Shown: positions 56,497 through 64,000 of the stretch, in pieces
Numbering within the stretch: position 1 is the first letter of the stretch
How the letters are laid out: every line of letters begins with the position of its first letter
Assembly: GCA_933228895.1 (NCBI GenBank)
Contig: OW121858.1
Span: 31,767,859 to 31,831,858 of the forward strand
Direction of reading: 5' to 3'
DNA length: 64,000 nucleotides
Source: Platycnemis pennipes
Taxonomy: Eukaryota; Arthropoda; Insecta; Odonata; Platycnemididae
The notes under the pieces: model-generated
What the model was told of the DNA's origin: nothing
Seen by the model: the letters and a program-made list of their open reading frames with translations, nothing else
Databases searched by the model: none
Position numbers and translations under genes: made by a program

Positions 56497-57211
56497 AGGC
56501 CGTTTTACATGGTCATTGATACTACGCAGGCTGTTGCGAGAACACTTGCGCAAGAAATATTGTGCCGTGTAAAGCGACGACAGGCTTGCGAGCAGATTAG
56601 AACATGTTCTAATCTGATCCATGAGTTCGCGCACGTTTGAAGTTTATTTCTCTCACAAGATGGTGCAGATGTAGCGACAACGAACTGCCACGGGAAATCT
56701 AGCAATTAAATAGGTTGTTGACCATTGAGTTGGGTGTTTTTGTTTGCACTCAACTCCTTAGGTAGTGAATAAAGTGCAATAATCAAAGAGCTGGGTGATT
56801 GATCACGTGGAAGCTTAAATTTTGTTCGTAAAGGAAGAGGTCATTACCTTGGCCCACATACGTTCGTTCCTTGTGCAAATTTTGGGCTAAGTATACGGGA
56901 CTAGGGTCTCCACTATTATATGTTTAGACTATGGCTTAAAACATATTTTAAAGTGGTGGTAATTTATCGCATCTTTCACATCCAATTAATTGCTACATAA
57001 CAGATCTTGACATCATGCGAATTATTGACGGTACCACCGCTACTGAATGGTATATTGTAATACGGACATAATTGTCACCGACGATTGCACCGTGTAAAGC
57101 TGTCAAGCAAGCATCCCCGCAATTTTCTACATCACGGACTTTCACAGACGACTGCTCAAACAGAATCAACATCAACTTGCGCAGTTTCAATGACTTCGTG
57201 TAAAACGGCCT
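56497..57211. mobile_element. Harbinger-like MITE, TAA target
   Basis: Ends AGGCCGTTTTACATGGTCAT and CTTCGTGTAAAACGGCCT, flanked by TAA (56494-56496, 57212-57214). A related internal CCGTGTAAAGCGACGA at about 56563-56578 and the palindrome TAGAACATGTTCTA suggest an internal older end. Frames on both strands have no known domain. Confidence 0.82.
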
Positions 57212-57415
57212 TAAGAATCATTGCTCTAGATGGTAGGATGCATTAGCAAATATCTTGAAAACCCTCAATCTTGGAACAAATATTTTAGTTAACTTTCACT
57301 ATTTCTCCTGCCGAAAGTGCATTAAATCTGTACAGTTACAATATTAGTTATTGTTACAGTTTGTAGCCACACTTATAAACAGAGCACAGCATTAAATTAC
57401 CTTTGAGCCCATTTC

Positions 57416-57806
57416 ACATGATACAAGGTCCAGCACAAGACCTAGTGTGCTAGCCACTACTTGATATTGAGGACGGAATCTAGCATGATTGGAACCGTAC
57501 TGGGAGGTTTCACACGATCATCGACCTTGTGCTTGCTATGAAGCGGTTATCCCATATGATTCCGTACTAATTAAAAAAAGAGAAGATCACAGTGTCTATA
57601 ACGTGACTTGATTGGACGATGGCTATAACTGAGAGCTAATAGAAATCTAGAACCAATTCAAGTATGAAATCCAGTAGCTCAGCAAGTATACAAGCGACCA
57701 CGCTTGCCAGCCAGCCTACAGGTACTATTCACACGATACTGGAAAGCTAGCATACATGCAAGTATACTAGACCTTGCACTGGATCAAATGTTGTGTGAAA
57801 CGGGCT
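57416..57806. mobile_element. Harbinger-like MITE, AGCCCGTTTCACAC type (copy 1)
   Basis: Ends AGCCCATTTCACATGATAC and GTTGTGTGAAACGGGCT; flanks TTG and TTA. 391 bp. Same family as 58028-60745 but in opposite orientation, so the pair could form a large hairpin. Confidence 0.8.
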
Positions 57807-58204
57807 TTAGATTGTAAGCTGTTGAATTAACGAGAACTTATGCTCTAGGCTACATTTATTATACTCTTTGTCGTTTAATTACTAAAAACTGCAGGCGTCA
57901 TATGTTTCTCAGCTTTACAGGATATGAAACTTATGCTCCAGGCAACATTTATTACATTCAATGACTTATAGTACTACTAATAAAAGTTGCTCAAATTATA
58001 TTTTTCTCAGCAAAAAAGCATGCATAAAGCCCGTTTTAAACGATACTTGATTCAGCACAAGGTCTAGTATACTCGCTAGTATGCTAGCTTTCCAGTATCG
58101 TGTGAACAGAACCAGTATACTGGCTGGCAAGCATGCTAGCTAGTATACTCGCTGAGCTACTGGATTTCGTACTTGATGCGGTACTAGATTTCTAGTAGGA
58201 CCTA

Positions 58205-60510
58205 CTGTCGTGGAAAAAAGTCATGACACTCGAGTTTACAAGTCAATGACAGTTGTACGCGTAGTCCCACATGAAAACAAGTTATATCAAAATTTAGCAA
58301 ATTTAATTCTGCGTTTAACTATGGAAAGTGGAAATTTTTATTTTAACTTGTTAAAAGTTAATTGTCTGCGAAACAAAAAAAGTGCCGGTTTTTTCACCGT
58401 TTTAAACGGAATGCTCACTTTAAAAATTCATAACTTTAAAAGTATTCATTAGATCGTAACCAAACTTTAATACGTCATAGGGGAACCTGTTTTTAAGGTA
58501 TGTACAAAGTTTTAAGATAATCGAGGTTGAGATAAAATTGTTCTTGTAAATTTTGTGAAACAACTTTTTCTCAGTACTGCGTGGTCATATCGATACGAAT
58601 CTTGTCCTGTCATGGAGCTTATGGTAATACAAGGCTAATCGATTCTCGATATTTAGAATTTATGTAGTTGTTTATTTTATGTGCGCTTACATTTAATTCG
58701 GTGTTTCCAACATGGAGAGGAATGGAGCGAGCGAGAGGAGACGGGCGCATGGCCATGGAATTCCGTGCGACGTTGCCGCGTTCGGCACCATCCCCGCGCT
58801 CCGTAAAATCCTAGTTCCTAGCAAAGATTTCTTCCTTTGGCGGTCTACCCCCACTCCTGCTCTAAGGCGTTCCACCCCTCTTGTTTACAAAACGCCACAT
58901 CGGTTCTGTCTCTGAGCGATCGTGTGGGTTCCCACAGCAGTGTCAGGTTACCTCTCGGAGATAACACCCCCCTCCACCCCAGTTGGATGGAGGAACAGCG
59001 GCCGAAAAGCGGATTGTTCTTTCCAACCTTTATGGAGTCAGAGGAGTTGAATATGAAGGCCGTTTTACTCGGCGAATGATCATGCAAATGAAATCATGCG
59101 CATGAAGTTCATGAGTCGTGTAATACGGAAATCTCCTCGCATGAAATTCATTCGCAATATTATGCGATCAAAATTAGCGCTGCTTCACGTCATACATATT
59201 TAAGGACCCTTAATAAACTGCGTGCCGATGGATACAAGATTTTTTTAACCGATGAAACTTGGTGCGGTCAGAATCACACAATGAAATACGGATGGCAAGA
59301 AAATGTTATAGATGGACTCAACAACAGCTTTGATAACTATGACCGATATAGAGGATACATTCAGCAGATTTACGGGTGGTGGGGAGGTTTTAAGACACCG
59401 TCAGGAGCAAGAAAACGTGTGATAATCCTCCATATCGGCAGTGTGGACGGATGTTTGCCTTGAGGAGAACTTTGTTTCATTGGGAAGAAAAATACCGGTG
59501 ACTATCACCATGAAATGAACTCTTCACATTATCAAGAATGGTTTGAAAGAGTGTTAACAGTTTTACCTGAAAAGTCAGCAATTGTCATCGATCAGGCACC
59601 ATACCATAGAATGGTGGATCCTGAGACTGAAAATCCATCAATGTCTTATAGGAAGGATCAAATTATAACGTGGCTAACATCCAGAGGTATTTCTCTCCCT
59701 GACGGTATCCTAAGGTATGAAGCCATGACCAAAGCAGAGCTAATTGTTCACGCCAGGGCATACTTCAAAACACCTGAAAAGAAGTTGGAGCAGATCGTCA
59801 AGCGTGTTCGTCCTGACGTCGAACTCGTCTGGATGCCAGTTGCTCATTGTGAGCTTAACCTTAACAAAACTTAAACTTAACAAAAGCTTAAAAATGTATT
59901 GATTCTACACATGGAGCGCGGTTATGGTGCTGAACGCGGCAACGTCGCACGGAATTCCATGGCCATGCGCCTGTCTCCTCTCGCTCGCTCCATTCCTCTC
60001 CTTGATGGAAGCACCGAATTAAATGTAAGCGCACATAAAATAAACAACTACATAAATTCTAAATATCGAGAACCGATTAGCCTTGTATTACCATAAGCTC
60101 CATGACAGGACAAGATTCGTATCGATATGACCACGCAGTACTGAGAAAAAGTTGTTTCACAAAATTTACAAGAACAATTTTATTTCAACCTCGATTATCT
60201 TAAAACTTTGTACATACCTTAAAAACAGGTTCCCCTATGACGTATTAAAGTTTGGTTACGATCTAATGAATACTTTTAAAGTTATGAATTTTTAAAGTGA
60301 GCATTCCGTTTAAAACGGTGAAAAAACCGGCACTTTTTTTGTTTCGCAGACAATAAACTTTTAACAAGTTAAACTAAAAATTTCCACTTTCCATAGTTAA
60401 ACGCAGAATTAAATTTGCTAAATTTTGATATAACTTGTTTTCATGTGGGACTACACGTACAACTGTCATTGACTTGTAAACTCGAGTGTCATGACTTTTT
60501 TCCACGACAG
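58205..60510 (+). mobile_element. Tc1/mariner-like element with terminal inverted repeats of about 600 bp
   Basis: Starts CTGTCGTGGAAAAAAGTCAT and ends in its exact complement, flanked by TA (58203-58204, 60511-60512). The left arm 58205-58802 is repeated inverted at about 59911-60510 with few differences. Between the arms lies a broken transposase (59200-59873) and a segment that begins AAGGCCGTTTTACTCGG (59059), which resembles a Harbinger end. Total 2306 bp. Confidence 0.9.
59200..59873 (+). pseudogene. Tc1/mariner-type DDE transposase, broken
   Basis: Reads RTLNKLRADGYKIFLTDETW (first catalytic Asp), a Trp-rich segment, then after a TGA at about 59461 and a shift DYHHEMNSSHYQEWFERVL, IVIDQAPYHRMVD (second Asp) and MPVAHCELNLNKT. 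Active members have HCELNP-I-E at the last position, giving the third acidic residue; here the frame ends LNLNKT at a stop, so that residue is missing. The N-terminal DNA-binding part is absent. Confidence 0.8.
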
Positions 60511-60745
60511 TAGTAGCCCAGTAGCCATCGACCAATCAAGTCACGTTACTGGCACTGTGCGATCTTCTCTTTTTTTTTAATTTGTATGGAATCATACGGA
60601 ATAACCGATTCATAGCAAGCACAAGGTCGATGATCGTGTGAAACCTCCCAGTACGGTTCCAATCATACTAGTTTCCGTCCTCAATATCAAGTAGTGGCTA
60701 GCACACTAGGTCTTGTGGTGGACCAAGTATCGTGTGAAACGGGCT

Positions 60746-62050
60746 TAACATTTAGTTCAGGAGTGATACTAGCCGTAAATGTGAGGATTTCTGTACAATG
60801 AGTTGACGAAAAATTTTATTTGTTTCGAGGAAAGTGTTTCTTTGCTCTGACAACACCGACGACGATGAATTAAATTCGAAGTCTTGATTAAACGAAAAAC
60901 GTAATAGGTAAGAAAAAATAGGCAAGTCGCAGTAAACAAATACAATACAATTGAAGTTCATGCCAGTATTTCCTAAAAGTTACAGTTAAGACAATAGTTG
61001 ATATCAATGAAAACATCATATAGAAGATATTTAATAGCATTAGGAAACACGGTATGTAAATCTCTTATAAACATGACAATGCATAAATGAGATTACTAGA
61101 CCACTCCTAGATATACGTTGAAGATAATGCACATAGTTTACGGGCATTAAGTAATATTTCGCGCTATATGGGTACACAGAAATTGCTAGTACACAGCCAA
61201 ATCGGCTGAATAAAAATTCGGTATCGCGCTTTCATTTGTTACTAGACGATCTCAACACAAGCCCGGAGATTCAAGATAAATCTCAGAACGTTTCTCGAGC
61301 ACAGTAAAAACCGAGATAACAACCACGATGGTGAACGCAGGCTAAAGATCGTCGATGTAATAATTTAACCGAGTTATGTACACTGCAATAGTGGGAAATG
61401 TTTCTTTGTTGGTTAACTGGCCCACAGGGGGTACAACTCTCGCTCGCACTCAACATAAAATTGATAAACAACAATCAAATGGTCACAATTAGGCACTCCA
61501 CAAGCTCATAACACTAGCAACATTGTTGGTCATACGTCAGTTTCGAATGAGCAAAGCACGGGTGATATATGAAAATTTATTTCACGGGAACCTCCCCCAC
61601 GTGAACATGTTCCACGCAAATCAGTTTATTTTAATTCTTTACCCAAGATTATACGGGCCATTATCACGATGAATAGAAATCACACCCACCTTTAAATTTA
61701 TGAGCACTTGAATATACTTAAACAGCACTTGTGAATAAATGTAAACAATTCAACGAGCAAGCAACGCGGCCGATAACTACTCTCTACTCCGGTAATTCAT
61801 GACTGACTAGCCTTACCTGAACCAACGGTAGGCTGAAGGAATTTGGTACATACGTAGGAATAACATTGTCATGACAGCATTAATTATGACCTATGGGAAA
61901 CACATTTAACAGCTACGGCAAGGAGAATATCTTGAATTCACATTTTCACATCACCGCTATTCACTCCCATCATGGACATGTGATTTAATTAGAGTTCGAT
62001 TTCTACGTATAATTGTAAAACAAGCATATTATTTTAACTTACAAGCATAC
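60746..62050. other. Single-copy-looking sequence, possible intron
   Basis: AT-rich with no repeats, elements or convincing frames. It lies immediately downstream of the minus-strand exon that ends at 62051, so would be the start of its following intron. Confidence 0.4.
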
Positions 62051-62162
62051 CTCGAGCAATCTCCTGAAGCTATGTGGCGAAGCGTCTCGTCAGATGTAAT
62101 TGCAGTTTCATACGTTTGTTCTGACCGCTGCATCATGCAACTTCAATTACTCTGCACGCGAG
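62051..62162 (-). CDS. Probable first coding exon of a host gene (28 codons)
   Basis: Minus strand: acceptor CTTTATTTTTCCAG ends at 62163; donor CTCGAG|GTATGC at 62050. Within it two adjacent ATGs (first at 62136-62134) are preceded nine bases upstream by an in-frame TGA, which fixes the start. The peptide is MMQRSEQTYETAITSDETLR followed by HIASGDCS, then two bases of a split codon. No domain is recognised. The neighbouring 5' UTR exon with a short 71-bp intron strongly suggests a functional gene running leftward into the window. Confidence 0.55.
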
Positions 62163-62233
62163 CTGGAAAAATAAAGATGAAATTACATACTTTTGGAGTA
62201 AATAAAAGTTTCGCACCCGGAATGAGGGCTTAC

Positions 62234-62315
62234 TTCCAAACGTAGAACACCAGCGCACGCCGGTGCATCAAACAAGTTCGGACAGGAACAGAGCGAGAAT
62301 CCAGTGTTGCCAACT
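62234..62315 (-). other. 5' untranslated exon and probable promoter region, minus strand
   Basis: The minus strand shows a GC-rich segment (GATGCACCGGCGTGCGCTGG) ending at a donor TTTGGAA|GTAAGC at 62234/62233. The 71-base intron to 62163 has a T-rich end. No TATA box is obvious; the start site near 62315 is a guess from composition. It pairs naturally with the coding exon at 62051-62162. Confidence 0.4.
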
Positions 62316-63400
62316 TGTAGGCCTTTGGGGTGTTGCTAACTTTCCACAGTATTACCAACAGGCTAGATTACCTGAAAAATAATCAGGGGATCCATTTCTG
62401 CCAACATCCATACGCCAAAACTGCATATCAAAAGGTGCCTATAAGAACCACTAATTTCAAATAAATGAACTATACTCAACTAAATCATTTTTAAAGTTTT
62501 AAAGAATACCCATAATGACTTGTGGACGTACATTAAAGAGTTAACGAGTATTTATAAGTAACCTATCGTTAATTTTTGGCTAATAATTTGCAAGGGTGTA
62601 TTTGTGAGAAAGCAGTCTATTATATTCCGAGGCTTCTCGTAACCTTCATACGAACACAAACAAATTGCGAAATTTGCAACCACCACGTACTTAGTACATC
62701 AACTCACCGTAATCGACTTATGTGATGTCAAATAATTAATTTTAACTCGGAGTGGAGGATAACCAAAGGGCCAAAGCACAATATCATTTCAATTTTAAAA
62801 ATATCAACTCTTTTCCATAAATATTACATTCACCACGGAATAAAGACTAATTTCAGTGCTAAAGGTATCGTGAAATACTCGGCGGAGAACACATGGCTTC
62901 AGATTTGAAATTTCTTTCAAAAAATGCAAATAGCAATATGGAACCTATAGAATTACTGGGGTAATATATTATATACCTTTGGTCCTACATACAAAAAACA
63001 TCTTTTGAACAACGTCAAATTTTGTTTTGGTAAGGGTATACTTTTTTTACGCAGGGTAAAGGGAGAAGGCAAGCACAGAAATATTTCAGAGTTCCCACTT
63101 CTAGCATAAAAACCGTAGAACCTTATAAATATATAGATGCCTCAATGGAAGCAAACGTAAATGAAGAAAAAGTAGGAAGGAACTTTCAAATCTGTTCTAT
63201 TTCAAAATAACACGAATAATTCTTTTTTGTAAAAAAAACGGCAGGTTTTAAGGAGTTCAAATAAGCGCCACCCCAACAAAAAATGCCGTAACTTAGCCTG
63301 GATTGTACTACGTAAAATTCACAAAGAAGGCCTCTAACCTCTACGCCCTATCGTGAGCTGCATTGGATCCCCCACCTACGTCCTGGCCTATCATATACAG
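62316..63400. other. No gene seen
   Basis: AT-rich upstream flank of the minus-strand gene. No frame, RNA gene or element recognised. Confidence 0.4.
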
Positions 63401-63893
63401 ATAGAGATTGGAAAATTACCGTAATTTTAAGTTTTGAGCTGAAAATCCTTATCAGAGGACTCCAAACGAAATCAAATAGCATTGAGATATAAATGCCGAC
63501 GCTTATATAAAACATATCATGACGTTTAACTATTATAACTCATTAAAAAAATTAAAACGAAGTTGGCAGCAACACGCAATTTGCCTCTTTTTTGTCACAC
63601 TATGAGAAATTTTTTATCCCAAACACATACCTCTGCGCAATGTGCATTTGTTATTATACTCTGAATTGGTTGGAATTAATCATGGACACAATGTAAACAA
63701 AATCGTTTCAGCTTCTTAATTTATAATATCATCCATTCCAATGGTTTCTTTGTGATGAATAAATTTTCTGAAAATTACCATAATAAACGTTAATTTTCAG
63801 GGGTGTTGGTAATTTACGAAAAATGCCACGGTAATTTACGAAAATTACCGCGGTAATTTACCAAGTTGCCCATCTCTATATCTCTATCTTCAT
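63401..63893. mobile_element. MITE with ACCGTAATTT/AAATTACCG ends, hAT-like
   Basis: Left end AGAGATTGGAAAATTACCGT, right end TACCAAGTTGCCCATCTCTA: inverted ends AGAGATKGG-x-AA, with GGTAATTTACGAAAA repeats near the right end. Target duplication not clear. Non-coding. Confidence 0.5.
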
Positions 63894-64000
63894 GGGACAG
63901 ACAGAATCCTGCGTAAAAAAAACTCCGAGGACTCCATCCACAGAATCCGAGAGCTGAAAGTCACGGAGTACTTGTGGTAAATGTCAACCATTTATCGCGT

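Larger units (their letters stand above)
58028..60745. mobile_element. Harbinger-like MITE, AGCCCGTTTCACAC type (copy 2), split by a Tc1/mariner-like element
   Basis: Ends AGCCCGTTTTAAACGATAC and GTATCGTGTGAAACGGGCT, flanked by TAA (58025-58027, 60746-60748). Its own sequence is about 410 bp; the rest is the insertion at 58205-60510. The right part matches 57416-57806 in reverse complement. Confidence 0.85.

Noticed and set aside
63894..64000. Possible exon at the right edge (RKKNSEDSIHRIRELK-like frame)
   Set aside because: Too short, has a stop, and the window ends before it can be judged.

Overview
The window reads as AT-rich, repeat-dominated DNA from a large metazoan genome, most likely an arthropod. 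The evidence is spliced pol II genes with GT-AG borders, I-clade, CR1-like and RTE non-LTR retrotransposons, a Ty3/gypsy fragment, P-element-like (THAP) remnants, and many pogo, mariner, hAT, piggyBac and Harbinger-type DNA transposons. The lineage within arthropods cannot be fixed from the sequence alone. No intact long gene is present. Nearly every long reading frame is a decayed transposon or a repeat read as protein.

Layout. 0-9.5 kb: a THAP-domain fragment; a GC-rich unit with a TATA box, a minisatellite and a poly(A) signal; a short reading frame resembling the end of an RmlC-like sugar epimerase; a 335-bp tandem repeat; two I-clade LINE 3' fragments, one with a 16-copy 19-bp minisatellite grown out of its own codons; an unclassified coding remnant at 7.0-7.95 kb that may be virus-derived; and a P-element-like transposase remnant. 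9.7-24 kb: a CR1-like ORF1 (PHD-type finger), two copies of a satellite-like repeat block, a convincing orphan exon (12131-12256), a tandem duplication of a two-exon secreted-protein gene remnant, a CR1-like reverse transcriptase 3' half, and two different RNase H fragments. 24.4-24.7 kb: a probable last coding exon on the minus strand.

24.9-43.1 kb is a nest of DNA transposons with legible target-site duplications (TSDs): piggyBac-like containing pogo-like containing a hAT-like GATA-rich repeat; a CAGGG-ended family with 5-bp TSDs (five copies in the window); a pogo element with a CENP-B-type N-terminus; and two related hAT copies, one with a perfect 8-bp TSD. 43.2-43.8 kb holds an RTE 3' end. 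45.4-51.4 kb is a pogo/Tigger-like element whose terminal repeat has expanded into 36 apparently identical 96-bp copies. 55.3-60.7 kb is a run of Harbinger-like elements; one carries an inserted Tc1/mariner-like element with arms of about 600 bp. At 62.05-62.32 kb two minus-strand exons look like the 5' end of a real host gene.

The only functional interplay visible is transposons inserted into transposons. The candidate host exons (12131-12256 plus; 24454-24710 minus; 62051-62162 and about 62234-62315 minus) could belong to genes whose introns fill much of the window, but nothing here joins them.
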